Shown: positions 9,337 through 18,882, counted from the stretch's first letter. The stretch: DNA of 64,000 bases from Microbacterium trichothecenolyticum (GCF_000956465.1 NZ_JYJA01000032.1:62001-126000), one strand, 5' to 3'. Made by a program: numbers and translations. Notes: generated from the sequence alone by a model not told the origin.

Positions 9337-9396
9337 TCCGACGCACCTTTCATGGTCTGGGAGGGCTTGCGCCCGCGCCCGGCCGATTGTCGCCAG

Positions 9397-9429
9397 GGAA
9401 GGTTAACGGACGGTGCCCCCGTGGTGAAC
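9397..9429 (-). promoter_or_regulatory. PHO-box-like array of three 11-bp direct repeats (phoU/senX3 intergenic)
   Basis: Read on the minus strand, three consecutive 11-nt units begin GTTCACC, GGGCACC and GTTAACC (9429-9419, 9418-9408, 9407-9397). Tandem 11-bp units opening with G(T/G)TCACC are the described binding pattern for PhoP/RegX3-type regulators in Streptomyces. The array sits between divergent phoU and senX3, so autoregulation of the phosphate regulon is the obvious reading. Confidence 0.7.
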
Positions 9430-9501
9430 AGTACCCGGCGCGGGTGCCCAGGTCCCGGTCACGGTCCATTGTCGCGCGCGACGTGCCCCTACGCTTGAGG
9501 C

Positions 9502-10926
9502 ATGGACACGACGCAGCTCGCGCTGCTCGCCCTCCTCGCGGGGATCATCATCGGCGGTTCGATCTCCGCCGTCATCGTCGCGTCGATGCGCGCGCGTGAC
9601 CGCGCACATGCGGAGGGATCGATCGAGATCCCTGACGGCGTGCGGGGCGTCCTTCACGGCATGGACGATGCCGCCGTGGTGGTGGACGCGTCTTTCACGG
9701 TGCTGGCTGCTTCCTCCGCCGCCGCGGCGTTCGAGCTGCTCGAAGGCGGCACGCTCCCGACCGACGAGCTGCGGACCCTCGCGCGCCGCGTGCGGACCAC
9801 CGACGCCGAGGTCACCGAAGCGAGCGCGACGGAGACGATGCGGCTGCGCCGTGGCGCGCCGCCGGCCGAGCCTCGCCTCGTGGCCGTGCGTGCGTCCCGC
9901 ATCTCGCCGCGGCTCACCCTCCTCGTGCTGCGCGACATCTCCGAACGCGAACGCGTCGAGGAGATGCGGCGCGACTTCGTGGCGAACACGAGCCACGAGC
10001 TCAAGACACCCGTCGGCGCAGTGAGCCTGCTCGCCGAGGCGATCGAGTCGGCGGCCGACGATCCGCCGCAGGTGCGGATCTTCGCGATGCGACTGCAAGC
10101 GGAGGCCAACCGGCTCGCGCTGCTGACCTCGCGCATCATGAACCTGTCCCGGCTGCAGGCAGCGGATGAGCTCCCGCAGCAGGACGTCTCGATCGACGAG
10201 GTCGTGGCATCCGCCCTCGACGCGCACGCGATCCAGGCGGACTCCGCCGGCGTCGAGGTGATGCGCGGCGGTGCGCGCGGGCTCTACGTGCATGGCGACG
10301 CGCAGGTGCTGAGCGAGGCGGTCGGCAACCTCATCGCGAACGCCATCGCGTATTCGCCGCGGGGCTCGAGCGTCGGCGTCGGTATCAAGGCCGTCGACCG
10401 CATCGTCGAGATCGCCGTGACGGACCGCGGCATCGGCATCGCCGAGGGCGAGCAGGACCGCGTCTTCGAACGCTTCTACCGGTCCGACCCCGCGCGCGCC
10501 CGCCGCACCGGCGGCAGCGGGCTCGGCCTCTCCATCGTCAAGCACGCGGTGCAGCGGCACGGCGGCGAGGTGCGCCTGTGGTCGCGCCCTGGCCGCGGAT
10601 CCACGTTCACGATCCGCCTGCCCCAGATCGACGCGCCCGCCCTCGAGCCGGCGCCCAAGCGCGGGCGCAAGAAGAAGCGGCCCGCCGTCGCTGACATGCC
10701 GGCCACAGAGGCTGCGCCCGCCGAAGTCCCGGCACCGTCGGCCTCCGCCCCCGCTCGGGGCGCGAAGAGCGCTCCGGCCGCCCCCGGGGCGAAGCCCGCC
10801 GCTTCCGCCCGCGCGGCCAAGGCCGCGGCACCCGACCGCGCGGCCAGGTCCGCCGCGCCCAAGACTCCCGTCGGTCCTGCCGGCGGCCAGAACCCCGCAT
10901 CCGTCGCGAATGGAGACCCCGCATGA
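9502..10926 (+). CDS. senX3: SenX3-type phosphate-responsive sensor histidine kinase
   Basis: 474 residues. One N-terminal transmembrane helix (residues 5-27) is followed by a PAS-like region, a dimerisation/phosphoacceptor motif FVANTSHELKTPVGAV (His165), an N box ANAIAYSPRGSS and G boxes in TDRGIGIAEGEQ and GGSGLGLSIVKHAV. SenX3 phosphorylates RegX3 when phosphate is scarce. Residues after about 385 form an Ala/Pro/Lys-rich tail of roughly 85 residues (KRGRKKKRPAV onward) that is not part of the kinase core. TACGCT at 9490-9495 sits 6 nt before the ATG, suggesting a leaderless mRNA. The TGA overlaps the ATG of regX3. Confidence 0.92.
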   Translation: MDTTQLALLALLAGIIIGGSISAVIVASMRARDRAHAEGSIEIPDGVRGVLHGMDDAAVVVDASFTVLAASSAAAAFELLEGGTLPTDELRTLARRVRTTDAEVTEASATETMRLRRGAPPAEPRLVAVRASRISPRLTLLVLRDISERERVEEMRRDFVANTSHELKTPVGAVSLLAEAIESAADDPPQVRIFAMRLQAEANRLALLTSRIMNLSRLQAADELPQQDVSIDEVVASALDAHAIQADSAGVEVMRGGARGLYVHGDAQVLSEAVGNLIANAIAYSPRGSSVGVGIKAVDRIVEIAVTDRGIGIAEGEQDRVFERFYRSDPARARRTGGSGLGLSIVKHAVQRHGGEVRLWSRPGRGSTFTIRLPQIDAPALEPAPKRGRKKKRPAVADMPATEAAPAEVPAPSASAPARGAKSAPAAPGAKPAASARAAKAAAPDRAARSAAPKTPVGPAGGQNPASVANGDPA

Positions 10927-11606
10927 CCCGCGTCCTGATCGTCGAGGACGAGCCAGACCTCGCCGACCCGCTCGCCTACCTCCTTCGCCGCGAAGGCTAC
11001 GAGGTCGAGATCGCCGAGGACGGCCCGACCGCCCTGACCGCGTTCCGCGAGCGCGGCGCCGACATCGTGCTCCTCGACCTCATGCTGCCCGGAATGCCGG
11101 GCACCGAGGTGTGCCGCCAGATCCGGATCAGTTCGGCCGTGCCGATCATCATGCTGACCGCGAAGGACTCCGAGGTCGACATCGTGGTGGGTCTCGAGCT
11201 CGGCGCCGACGATTACGTCACCAAGCCGTACTCGGCCCGCGAACTGCTCGCCCGCATGCGCGCCGTGCTGCGCCGGTTCTCGCAGATCGACGCCGACCTC
11301 GAGGACCGTGTGCTGGAGGGCGGCCGCGTCGTGCTCGACATCGACCGTCACACGGTCGCCGTCGAGGGCGGCGAGATCAACATGCCGCTCAAGGAATTCG
11401 AGCTGCTCGAGGTGCTCATGCGCAACGCCGGGCGCGTGCTCACGCGCGGCCAGCTCATCGACCGCGTGTGGGGGAGCGACTACTTCGGCGACACCAAGAC
11501 CCTCGATGTGCACATCAAGCGGATCCGCTCCCGCATCGAGAAGAACCCCGGCGCGCCGGAGATGCTGGTCACCGTGCGGGGCCTCGGCTACCGCTTCGAG
11601 GGCTGA
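10923..11606 (+). CDS. regX3: RegX3-type response regulator (OmpR/PhoB family)
   Basis: 227 residues: receiver domain 1-118 with phosphoacceptor Asp52 in IVLLDLMLPGMPG and the conserved YVTKPYSARELLARMRAVLRR segment, then a winged-helix domain with MPLKEFELLEVLMRNAGRVLTR and TLDVHIKRIRSRIE. It starts with an ATGA overlap on senX3. The expected role is activation of phosphate uptake and scavenging genes; the array upstream of phoU/senX3 is a likely target. A strong terminator follows. Confidence 0.93.
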   Translation: MTRVLIVEDEPDLADPLAYLLRREGYEVEIAEDGPTALTAFRERGADIVLLDLMLPGMPGTEVCRQIRISSAVPIIMLTAKDSEVDIVVGLELGADDYVTKPYSARELLARMRAVLRRFSQIDADLEDRVLEGGRVVLDIDRHTVAVEGGEINMPLKEFELLEVLMRNAGRVLTRGQLIDRVWGSDYFGDTKTLDVHIKRIRSRIEKNPGAPEMLVTVRGLGYRFEG

Positions 11607-11620
11607 GCCGCAGCGCACGA

Positions 11621-11650
11621 AAGAGGGCGCCCCTCGCGGGGCGCCCTCTT
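11621..11650. terminator. bidirectional terminator after regX3
   Basis: AAGAGGGCGCCCC pairs with GGGGCGCCCTCTT around a TCGC loop (13-bp perfect stem). Convergent genes on both sides share it. Confidence 0.9.
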
Positions 11651-11670
11651 CTCGCGTGCGCGAGCGTCGC

Positions 11671-12138
11671 TCAGGGAGCGAGCGGCGCGAGGTAGTTGAG
11701 AGTCCCGTCCAGGACGGGCACCGAGACGAGCGCGCCCTCGGAGTCGCCGGACTGGAAGAACGTGGTGACATCGGTGCCGGGGAGGGCGTCGAGGTCCTCG
11801 ACGAGCAGCGGCTCGTCCTCCTCCGAACCGAGGCTCACTGTCGTGTTGGCGGGAACCCGCACGGTGAGCGTCGGGCCGCCTTCGCCGAACTCGATGTTGA
11901 GGGTGTGCGAGTCCTCGGTCTGGTTGATCAGGGCCGCGACGAAGTTGCCCTCGGACCCGTCCTCGTTGGCGACGATCTGGGCGTTGCGAACCTCGATCGG
12001 GCCGGCCTCGTGGACGTTCGTGCCCTCCGCCGCCGAATACGGGATCGTGGTCGCCTGCGGCGAGATCATGCTGCACCCGGTCGTCGTGAGGACGAGTGCG
12101 CCCCCGATGGCCAGCGACGCGATGAGGCGGCGGTTCAC
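11671..12138 (-). CDS. secreted lipoprotein, function unknown
   Basis: 155 residues. It begins MNRRLIASLAIGGALVLTTT and continues GCS, a lipoprotein signal whose modified cysteine would be Cys22. The -3 residue is threonine rather than leucine, slightly off consensus. The mature part (IPYSAAEGTNVHEAGPIEVRN, then a beta-rich acidic domain) resembles small actinobacterial envelope lipoproteins without known function. The GTG start is supported by GGAGGATCC directly upstream; an upstream ATG (12174) would put the ribosome site inside the gene. It faces regX3 and is divergent from carD. Confidence 0.75.
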   Translation of the reverse strand: MNRRLIASLAIGGALVLTTTGCSMISPQATTIPYSAAEGTNVHEAGPIEVRNAQIVANEDGSEGNFVAALINQTEDSHTLNIEFGEGGPTLTVRVPANTTVSLGSEEDEPLLVEDLDALPGTDVTTFFQSGDSEGALVSVPVLDGTLNYLAPLAP

Positions 12139-12283
12139 GGATCCTCCATAAGACGGATGACGGTTCTCCAGCATTCTAGGGGCTCGCGATGTGCCGCGCG
12201 GAGCACCGCCGCGGCCGCAGGGCGGAGAACCTTAGCGTATTTCGCCTGTGGTATCCTGGAGGTTGCCGAAAGGACATAACTCC

Positions 12284-12766
12284 ATGCTTTTTGAGGTTGG
12301 CGAGACGGTCGTCTACCCCCACCACGGGGCGGCTACGATCATCGAGGTCAAAGACCGGATCATCAAGGGCGAGACGAAGAAGTACCTGAAGCTCAACGTC
12401 ACGCAAGGTGATCTCATCATCGAAGTCCCCGCAGAGAACGTCGACCTGGTCGGCGTCCGAGACGTCATCGGCAAGGAGGGCCTCGACAAGGTCTTCGAGG
12501 TGCTGCGCGCTCCCTTCACGGAGGAGCCGACCAACTGGTCGCGCCGCTACAAGGCGAATCTCGAGAAGCTCGCCTCCGGCGACGTCATCAAGGTGAGCGA
12601 GGTCGTGCGCGACCTCTGGCGCCGCGATCAGGACCGCGGCCTGTCGGCCGGAGAGAAGCGCATGCTCGCCAAGGCGAAGCAGATTCTGATCTCCGAGCTC
12701 GCTCTGGCCGAGAAGACCGACGAAGAGAAGGCGAGCGTCCTTCTCGACGAGGTCCTCGCGAGCTGA
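12284..12766 (+). CDS. carD: CarD/CdnL-family RNA polymerase-binding regulator
   Basis: 160 residues. The N-terminal RNA-polymerase interaction domain begins [19 protein letters not shown] and includes [30 protein letters not shown]. The C-terminal helical DNA-binding part contains [17 protein letters not shown] and [20 protein letters not shown]. CarD stabilises open promoter complexes at rRNA and housekeeping promoters and is usually essential in actinobacteria. A TATCCT -10 at 12252-12257 and GAAAGGA ribosome site give a leader of about 25 nt. carD upstream of ispD-ispF-cysS-rlmB is the conserved actinobacterial order (known from M. tuberculosis, recalled). Confidence 0.95.
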   Translation: MLFEVGETVVYPHHGAATIIEVKDRIIKGETKKYLKLNVTQGDLIIEVPAENVDLVGVRDVIGKEGLDKVFEVLRAPFTEEPTNWSRRYKANLEKLASGDVIKVSEVVRDLWRRDQDRGLSAGEKRMLAKAKQILISELALAEKTDEEKASVLLDEVLAS

Positions 12767-12775
12767 GACTCCTGG

Positions 12776-12800
12776 AACGGCGCCCCGATGGGGCGCCGTT
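12776..12800 (+). terminator. terminator after carD
   Basis: AACGGCGCCCC-GAT-GGGGCGCCGTT is a perfect 11-bp hairpin 10 nt after the carD stop, followed by the short pyrimidine-rich CTGCTG. Confidence 0.75.
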
Positions 12801-12873
12801 CTGCTGTGCGCACCCGATTCCGACTGGGCAGCACGCGCACAGCGTCGCCCGTCGATCGCGATAGCGTGAGCGG

Positions 12874-14076
12874 GTGAGCATCACTCCCGTCCCGCGCGTC
12901 GGCGTCATCGTCGTGGCCGCCGGGTCCGGCACCCGGCTGGGCGCTGGAGCGCCGAAAGCGTTCGTCGGCATCGACGGGAGCAGCATCCTTCGTCACGCCC
13001 TCAGCGGCGTCTTCGCCGCCCCGCTCGCGCAGGTCGTGATCGTCGCGCCCGCCGGGCGCGAGGGCGATGCGCTGAGCGAGGCACTGGCCACCGCGGGGGA
13101 CCGTCGAGAGCTGGTGTCGGTGGTCGCGGGCGGCGACACGCGGCAGGCCTCCGTGGCCGCCGGTCTTGCAGCCCTGTGGGCCGATGTCGAGGTCGTGCTG
13201 GTCCACGACGCAGCGCGCGCCCTCACCCCGGCCGACGTCTTCGAGCGCGTCATCGCGGCGATCGACGGGGGCGCGGCAGGCGCGATCCCCGTGCTCCCGG
13301 TCATCGACACGCTCAAGCGCGTCACGGGTGACGAGATCGTCGCCGCGGTCGACCGCGCCGAGCTCGCCGCCGCGCAGACGCCGCAGGGGTTCCGGCGCGA
13401 CGTGCTCGACACGGCATACGCCGCCGCCGCGGCGGACTTCACCGATGACGCGGCCCTGGTCGCCGAGTCCGGGCACCCCGTCGCGGCCGTGCCGGGGCAT
13501 CCTCTGGCTTTCAAGATCACCACCGCGGCGGACCTCGATCGCGCGCGCCACCTGCTCGCCGAGCCTGCGCCGCACCCGGCGGCACACCTCGGCGGCGTGC
13601 CGGCGCTTCCGCGCGTCGGCGTCGGCACGGATGTGCACGCGTTCGGCGGCGAGGGGACGCTGTGGCTCGCGGGGCTCGAATGGGCGGGTGAAGCGCCGCT
13701 GTCAGGGCACTCCGACGGCGACGCCGTGGCGCACGCGATCGTCGACGCGCTGCTGGCCGCCGCGGGCCTCGGCGACATCGGCACGCACTTCGGCACGGAT
13801 CATCCCGAGTACGCCGGCGCGCACGCGGACGCGTTCCTGACGCGCACCGTAGCGCTGCTCGGGGAGGCGGGCTGGCGTGTCGGCAACGTCTCGGTGCAGG
13901 TGCAGGCGAACCGTCCACGCTTCTCCGCGCGCCGCGCAGAGGCCGAGCGAACGCTGTCGGCCGCACTCGGCGGCGCACCGGTGTCGGTCTCTGCGACGAC
14001 GACCGACGGCCTCGGGTTCACGGGGCGGGGCGAGGGCGTTTCCGCCTTCGCCGTCGCCCTCGTCGTTCCGGCCTGA
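12874..14076 (+). CDS. ispDF: bifunctional IspD-IspF enzyme of the MEP isoprenoid pathway
   Basis: 400 residues fusing two enzymes. Residues 1-230 are IspD (2-C-methyl-D-erythritol 4-phosphate cytidylyltransferase): [18 protein letters not shown] is the CTP-binding loop and LVHDAARAL the second conserved block. Residues about 237-400 are IspF (2-C-methyl-D-erythritol 2,4-cyclodiphosphate synthase): VGTDVHAF gives the zinc ligands and [26 protein letters not shown] the substrate site, with [14 protein letters not shown] near the end. The fusion is the form found in Microbacteriaceae and some proteobacteria; M. tuberculosis has separate genes. GTG start with TAGCGT exactly 6 nt upstream, so leaderless. 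Confidence 0.95.
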   Translation: MSITPVPRVGVIVVAAGSGTRLGAGAPKAFVGIDGSSILRHALSGVFAAPLAQVVIVAPAGREGDALSEALATAGDRRELVSVVAGGDTRQASVAAGLAALWADVEVVLVHDAARALTPADVFERVIAAIDGGAAGAIPVLPVIDTLKRVTGDEIVAAVDRAELAAAQTPQGFRRDVLDTAYAAAAADFTDDAALVAESGHPVAAVPGHPLAFKITTAADLDRARHLLAEPAPHPAAHLGGVPALPRVGVGTDVHAFGGEGTLWLAGLEWAGEAPLSGHSDGDAVAHAIVDALLAAAGLGDIGTHFGTDHPEYAGAHADAFLTRTVALLGEAGWRVGNVSVQVQANRPRFSARRAEAERTLSAALGGAPVSVSATTTDGLGFTGRGEGVSAFAVALVVPA

Positions 14077-14097
14077 CCGCTCCGCGCCCGTCGGTCG

Positions 14098-14565
14098 TCA
14101 GAGCGCGCGCGTCATGAACACCGAGAACGGGTCGAGCGCGTAGTCCTCGAAGGGGCCGCAGAAGACGAAGCCCTCGCTCTCATAGAGGCGCTGCGCGGGG
14201 ACGAAGTCCTCGGTGGTCCCGGTCTCGAGCCAGAGGCTCGACATGCCGCGCCGTCTGGCCTCCTCGACGATGTGGCGCAGCAGCGCACGGCCGACCCCGG
14301 TGCCGCGGAACCGGTCATCCGCGCGCATCGACTTGATCTCGCCGCGGTGCGCATCGAGCGACTTCAGCGCGCCGACGCCAGCCAGTTCGCCGTCGATCCA
14401 CGCCGTCCAGACCGAGAGGGACGGATGCCGCAGTGCCTCGATGTCGAGCGCGTGTACGCTCTCGGAGGGAGAGTTGTCGTGCATCCCCGCCAGGTGCAGG
14501 GCGATGAGGCGCCGGGTGGCTTCGCCGCTCAGGTCGTCGGTGCGGATCTCGATGGTGCGCTGCAT
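14098..14565 (-). CDS. GNAT-family N-acetyltransferase
   Basis: 155 residues. The acetyl-CoA loop is FRGTGVGRALLRHIVEEAR, preceded by GEIKSMRADD and followed by GMSSLWLETGTTEDFVPAQRLYESEGFVFCGPF, the typical GNAT beta-bulge and C-terminal helix. It resembles small amino-acid or PhnO-like acetyltransferases, but the acceptor cannot be assigned. It lies in the ispDF-cysS interval on the opposite strand with the EamA gene, interrupting an otherwise conserved cluster. Confidence 0.85.
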   Translation of the reverse strand: MQRTIEIRTDDLSGEATRRLIALHLAGMHDNSPSESVHALDIEALRHPSLSVWTAWIDGELAGVGALKSLDAHRGEIKSMRADDRFRGTGVGRALLRHIVEEARRRGMSSLWLETGTTEDFVPAQRLYESEGFVFCGPFEDYALDPFSVFMTRAL

Positions 14566-14623
14566 GTCGCGCCCAGTGTGCCACGCGCCGGTTTCCGTGG
14601 TGTTTCCTGCCGCCGGCGCGGTT

Positions 14624-15553
14624 TCACGCCTCGACGGCGTAGGGAGCGGGGTCGCGCGGGGACCGGGATCCCCACGCGAGGAGGGCGAGCCCGGCGGCGA
14701 GCACCACGAGCCCGACGATCGCGAGTGCCGACAGCCGCTCGCCGAGCACGACGATGCCGAGCACGCTTGCGGTCAGAGGCTCGCCCAGCGTGAGCGTCGC
14801 GGCGGTGGCCGCGGTGAGCCCGCTGAGGCCCCACGTGAACAGCACGTACGCGATGGAGATGGTCGCGAGGCCCAGCCACAGCGCCATCACCGCACCTGAT
14901 GTCGTGCCGAGCCATGAGAGGTCCACGAAGGGGAGTGCGAAGGCACAGATGATGGCCGAGCTGGCGCCCATGGCGCCGACGACCGTGAAGGGATCCCAGC
15001 CGTCGTCGAGCAGGCGACGCTGCGCGTTGGCGATGACCGCGAACGAGGCGCCCGCGCCGATGGAGCCGAGCAATCCGAGAGGATCCGTGCCGCCGGCCGT
15101 GCCCGCTTCGCCGCCGAAGCCGAGCAGCACGACGCCGACCGTCGCGAGCGCTGTCGCGCCCATCCACGTGGGTGTCGGCATCCGTCGCGTGAGCGCCCAT
15201 TCCAGCAGGCCCGCGAGGATCGGGGCGGAGCCGAGGGCGACGACCGTGCCGACCGCGACGCCGTTGCGCGCCGTGCCGAGGAAGAAGAGAGGCTGGTACA
15301 GCGCGAGGCACGCGCCCGTCAGCACCATGAGCAGCACGGGCCGGGCGCCCCAGCGCGGCCGCACCGTACCCGCGGGCAGGCGTCGGGCATGCCGTGCGGC
15401 GAGCGAGAACGCGATGATCGCGAGTCCCGTGCCGCCGATCACCATGCGCATGACACCGATCGACAGGGGAGTGGTGCCCGCAGGACCGAGCGCCTGCGAG
15501 GTGCCGGTCGTGCCGAACAGCAGCGCGGCGGCGAGGACGGCGAGCACATGCAC
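14624..15553 (-). CDS. EamA/DMT-family transporter (RhaT-like)
   Basis: 309 residues with about ten hydrophobic helices in two EamA repeats. The first half includes ALLFGTTGTSQALGPAGTTPLSIG and ALYQPLFFLGTARNGVAVGTVVALGSAPILAGL, the second GATALATVGVVLLGFGG and LTLGEPLTASVLGIVVLGERLS. The family exports or imports amino acids and metabolites; the substrate is not evident. GTG start; on the minus strand TATAAA ends exactly 6 nt before it, an unusually AT-rich leaderless promoter for this genome. It faces away from cysS. Confidence 0.88.
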   Translation of the reverse strand: MHVLAVLAAALLFGTTGTSQALGPAGTTPLSIGVMRMVIGGTGLAIIAFSLAARHARRLPAGTVRPRWGARPVLLMVLTGACLALYQPLFFLGTARNGVAVGTVVALGSAPILAGLLEWALTRRMPTPTWMGATALATVGVVLLGFGGEAGTAGGTDPLGLLGSIGAGASFAVIANAQRRLLDDGWDPFTVVGAMGASSAIICAFALPFVDLSWLGTTSGAVMALWLGLATISIAYVLFTWGLSGLTAATAATLTLGEPLTASVLGIVVLGERLSALAIVGLVVLAAGLALLAWGSRSPRDPAPYAVEA

Positions 15554-15645
15554 CCACCGTTTATATCGGAATCGGCGCCATCGACCGGCATCACCCCTGC
15601 GGGCTCGCTCAGGGTCGGCACGGCACCCGCCGGTAGGCTGGTGCG

Positions 15646-17109
15646 GTGACGGTTCAGTTGTACGACACCAAGGCGCAGACCCTGCGCGATTTCGTGCCCC
15701 TCGACCCCGGCAACGTCACGATCTACGTCTGCGGTCCGACGGTGCAATCCGGGCCGCACATCGGGCATCTGCGCGGCGCGCTGAGCTTCGACATCCTGCG
15801 CCGCTGGCTCACCCACCGGTACGGCCGTGTCACCTTCGTCCGCAACGTCACGGACATCGACGACAAGGTGCTCGCGAACGCGTCGGACGGTGAGCCGTGG
15901 TGGGCGCTCGCCTACCGCATGGAGCTCGAGTTCACGCGCGCCTATACCGCGATCGGCATCCTCCCGCCGACGTACGAGCCTCGCGCGACGGCATCGATCC
16001 CGCAGATGCAGGAGCTCATCCAGCGCCTCATCGAGGCAGGCCACGCCTACGCCGCCCCTTCGACCGGATCAGGGACAGCAGAGACGGATGCCGCCGGCGA
16101 CGTCTACTTCGACGTCCGGTCGTGGGCGGACTACGGGTCGCTCACGAACCAGTCGATCGACGCGATGGAGCCCGCCGCCGACGCCGATCCGCGTGGCAAG
16201 CGCGACCCCCGCGACTTCGCCCTCTGGAAGGGCGCCAAAGCGGACGAGCCGACATCTGCGACCTGGTCGTCTCCGTGGGGCGCCGGCCGGCCGGGCTGGC
16301 ACATCGAATGCTCCGCCATGGCGCGCCGCTACCTCGGTGCCGAGTTCGACATCCACGGCGGCGGGCTCGACCTGCGCTTCCCCCACCACGAGAACGAGCT
16401 CGCGCAGTCCACGGCCGCCGGCGACGGCTTCGCGCGGTACTGGGTGCACAACGGCCTCGTGACGGTCGGCGCCCAGAAGATGTCGAAGTCGCTGTTCAAC
16501 TTCGTGCTCGCCGAGGACCTGCTGCGCGAGCGCGACCCGCTCGTGGTGCGCTACGCCCTCGCGGCGGCGCACTACCGGTCGAGCCTGGACATCACGACCT
16601 CGACGTTCGACGAGGCCGAGGCGGCGCTCGAGCGCATCCGCACCTTCCTCGAGCGAGCGCTGCGCACTCTTCGGGGAACGGAGGACGTGCGGGTGGATGC
16701 TGCCGTCCCGAAGGCGTTCGCGTCAGCCCTCGATGACGACCTCGGGGTGCCGCAGGCGCTCGCCGTGCTGCACGAGACCGTGCGTGACGGCAACACCGCG
16801 CTCGACGCGGGGGACCGCGACGCGGCTCTGCGAGCGTTTGCCGACGTCGCGGTGATGGCCGGCGTGCTCGGCATCGACCCCCTCGACCCGCACTGGCGGT
16901 CGACGGACGCCTCGGCCGAGGCATCCGCTCTCGACGCCTTGGTGAAGACGATGATCGCCCAGCGCGCCGACGCGCGCGCGGCCAAGGACTGGGCGGCCGC
17001 CGACCGCATCCGCGACGCGATCGCGGCGGCCGGCATCGCCCTCGAAGACGGTCCCGACGGGACGCACTGGAGTGTCGCCGACACTCCCCGCCCGGCGGAG
17101 AACAACTGA
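15646..17109 (+). CDS. cysS: cysteinyl-tRNA synthetase
   Basis: 487 residues. The HIGH motif is PHIGH (residues 37-41) preceded by [11 protein letters not shown] with zinc ligand Cys29; WHIECSAMA and [10 protein letters not shown] provide the other zinc ligands; KMSKS is at residues 278-282. It charges tRNA-Cys. An insertion of about 15 residues after the GHAYAAPS segment ([12 protein letters not shown]) looks like a loop. GTG start with TAGGCT 6 nt upstream (leaderless). It is followed by rlmB, the conserved partner. Confidence 0.97.
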   Translation: MTVQLYDTKAQTLRDFVPLDPGNVTIYVCGPTVQSGPHIGHLRGALSFDILRRWLTHRYGRVTFVRNVTDIDDKVLANASDGEPWWALAYRMELEFTRAYTAIGILPPTYEPRATASIPQMQELIQRLIEAGHAYAAPSTGSGTAETDAAGDVYFDVRSWADYGSLTNQSIDAMEPAADADPRGKRDPRDFALWKGAKADEPTSATWSSPWGAGRPGWHIECSAMARRYLGAEFDIHGGGLDLRFPHHENELAQSTAAGDGFARYWVHNGLVTVGAQKMSKSLFNFVLAEDLLRERDPLVVRYALAAAHYRSSLDITTSTFDEAEAALERIRTFLERALRTLRGTEDVRVDAAVPKAFASALDDDLGVPQALAVLHETVRDGNTALDAGDRDAALRAFADVAVMAGVLGIDPLDPHWRSTDASAEASALDALVKTMIAQRADARAAKDWAAADRIRDAIAAAGIALEDGPDGTHWSVADTPRPAENN

Positions 17110-17138
17110 CGGGCTGCGGCCCGCACGAAGGAGAACTG

Positions 17139-18131
17139 ATGGCGAAGCCAGGACGCCCCGGCGCCAGCAAGGGCAACAAGAAGGGCCCCACCAAGGGCAC
17201 CGGCGGTAAGAACAAGCGGTCCCTCGAGGGCCGAGGGCCGACTCCCAAGGCCGAGGATCGCGCATGGCACCCTGCCGGCAAGCGCAAGGCCGCCGCTGAG
17301 CGGTACGCCGCTGCGGGCGGCACGGGCAAGCCGGGGCAGTCCGCGCCGCGGTCGTCGCGCCCCGCGAAGAAGGACGACGACACCGAGACCGTGACCGGTC
17401 GCAACTCGGTGCTGGAGGCCCTCCGCGCGAAGATCCCCGCGACCGCGTTCTACATCGCGCAACGCGTCGAGATGGACGACCGGGTCAAGGAGATGCTCGC
17501 GATCGCCACCCACCGCGACATCCCGGTGCTCGAGGTCACACGCCCGGAGCTCGATCGCATGGCGGGCTTCGACGGCGTGCACCAGGGTGTTGCGCTCAAG
17601 GTTCCGCCGTACGAGTACGCCCACCCACAGGATCTGCTCGAGAAGGTGATCGACGCGGGGCAGACGCCGCTGTTCGTCGCGCTCGACGGCATCACCGACC
17701 CGCGCAACCTGGGTGCGATCCTGCGCTCGACCGCCGCCTTCGGCGGGCAGGCGGTCATCGTGCCGCAGCGCCGGTCCGCGAGCGTCAACTCGGCCGCGTG
17801 GAAGACGAGCGCAGGTGCGGCCGCGCGCGTCCCGGTAGCGCTCGCCTCCAACCTCACCGCGATGCTCAAGGATTTCAAGAAGCAGGGCGTGTTCGTCCTC
17901 GGCCTCGACGGCGGGGGAGACGTCTCCCTGCCGGCCCTCGAGCTCGCCGACCGGCCCGTCGTGATCGTGGTCGGCTCCGAGGGCAAGGGCCTCTCGCGGC
18001 TGGTGACCGAGACCTGCGACCAGATCGTGTCCATCCCGATCTCGTCGAGCACCGAGTCGCTCAACGCCGGCATCGCGGCATCCGTCGCGCTGTATCAGGT
18101 CTCGACGCTTCGGGGCACCACTCCCGCCTGA
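17139..18131 (+). CDS. rlmB: 23S rRNA (guanosine-2'-O-)-methyltransferase RlmB (SpoU/TrmH family)
   Basis: 330 residues. A basic, Gly/Lys-rich disordered extension of about 80 residues precedes the substrate-binding domain (VTGRNSVLEALRAKIPATAFYIA) and the knotted SPOUT domain. SPOUT motifs are LDGITDPRNLGAILRSTAAFG (motif 1), VIVVGSEGKGLSRLV (motif 2) and ISIP-like PISSSTESLNAGIAASVALYQ (motif 3). It 2'-O-methylates 23S rRNA near G2251. AAGGAG lies 5 nt before the ATG, and it starts 29 nt after cysS. The extension is longer than in E. coli RlmB but common in actinobacteria. Confidence 0.93.
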   Translation: MAKPGRPGASKGNKKGPTKGTGGKNKRSLEGRGPTPKAEDRAWHPAGKRKAAAERYAAAGGTGKPGQSAPRSSRPAKKDDDTETVTGRNSVLEALRAKIPATAFYIAQRVEMDDRVKEMLAIATHRDIPVLEVTRPELDRMAGFDGVHQGVALKVPPYEYAHPQDLLEKVIDAGQTPLFVALDGITDPRNLGAILRSTAAFGGQAVIVPQRRSASVNSAAWKTSAGAAARVPVALASNLTAMLKDFKKQGVFVLGLDGGGDVSLPALELADRPVVIVVGSEGKGLSRLVTETCDQIVSIPISSSTESLNAGIAASVALYQVSTLRGTTPA

Positions 18132-18231
18132 GTCCGCGTGTGACGCGCGCGGGAACAACTCCGCGCAGCGCTCACGTTCCCCCCTGCAGAGCCGGCGATG
18201 GCCGGCGACACCACCCGTCGAAAGGCAGCAC

Positions 18232-18873
18232 ATGGCACGCATCGCCGTCATCGGAGGCTCGGGATACGCCGGCCGTCACATCGTCGCCGAGGCGGTGAGC
18301 CGGGGCCACAGCGTGCTCTCGATCGCTCGCCGCATCCCCGCCGAGCGCCACGCCGGGGCGATCTACGTCGAAGGATCGCTGACCGACGTCCCCGATCTCC
18401 TGGCGCAGATCGAGGGCGTCGATGTGGTCGTATCGGCGGTCGCACCGCGCGGCGACATGCAGGGGCTCGTGCGCCCGAACATCGCGGCGCTCGCCTCTCT
18501 CCTGCCCGAGGGCGTTCGCCTCGGCGTGATCGGCGGGGCAGGCGGCAGCCTCGTCACAGAGGGCGGCGAGCGGGTCGTCGACCTTCCCTCGTTCTCCGAG
18601 GACTACAAGGCGGAGGCTCTCGAGGCGATCGGCGTCCTCGAGGACCTCAAGGAGGGGCCGGAGTCGCTGGACTGGTTCTACATCCACCCGGCGGGCGGCT
18701 TCGGCGCGTACAACCCGGGCGAGCGGACCGGCGAGTACCGCACCGGCGGCGACGTCATCGTCACCGACGCGGAGGGCGAGTCGTACATCTCGGGCGAGGA
18801 CCTCGCGGTCGCGATCGTCGACGAGATCGAGAACCCGCAGCACCCCCGTAAGCGGTTCACCGTCGGGTACTGA
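18232..18873 (+). CDS. NAD(P)-binding oxidoreductase-like protein (NmrA/YwnB type)
   Basis: 213 residues. The Rossmann glycine loop is IAVIGGSGYAGRHIVAEAVSRGH at the N-terminus, and the protein contains VDVVVSAVAPRGD, LGVIGGAGGSLV and DWFYIHPAGGFG. This matches short atypical SDRs such as YwnB/flavin-reductase-like proteins, which bind NADPH and may act as regulators or reductases. No catalytic tyrosine-lysine pair is evident. It has an AAAGG ribosome site before the ATG. Confidence 0.8.
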   Translation: MARIAVIGGSGYAGRHIVAEAVSRGHSVLSIARRIPAERHAGAIYVEGSLTDVPDLLAQIEGVDVVVSAVAPRGDMQGLVRPNIAALASLLPEGVRLGVIGGAGGSLVTEGGERVVDLPSFSEDYKAEALEAIGVLEDLKEGPESLDWFYIHPAGGFGAYNPGERTGEYRTGGDVIVTDAEGESYISGEDLAVAIVDEIENPQHPRKRFTVGY

Positions 18874-18882
18874 CAGCCGCGA

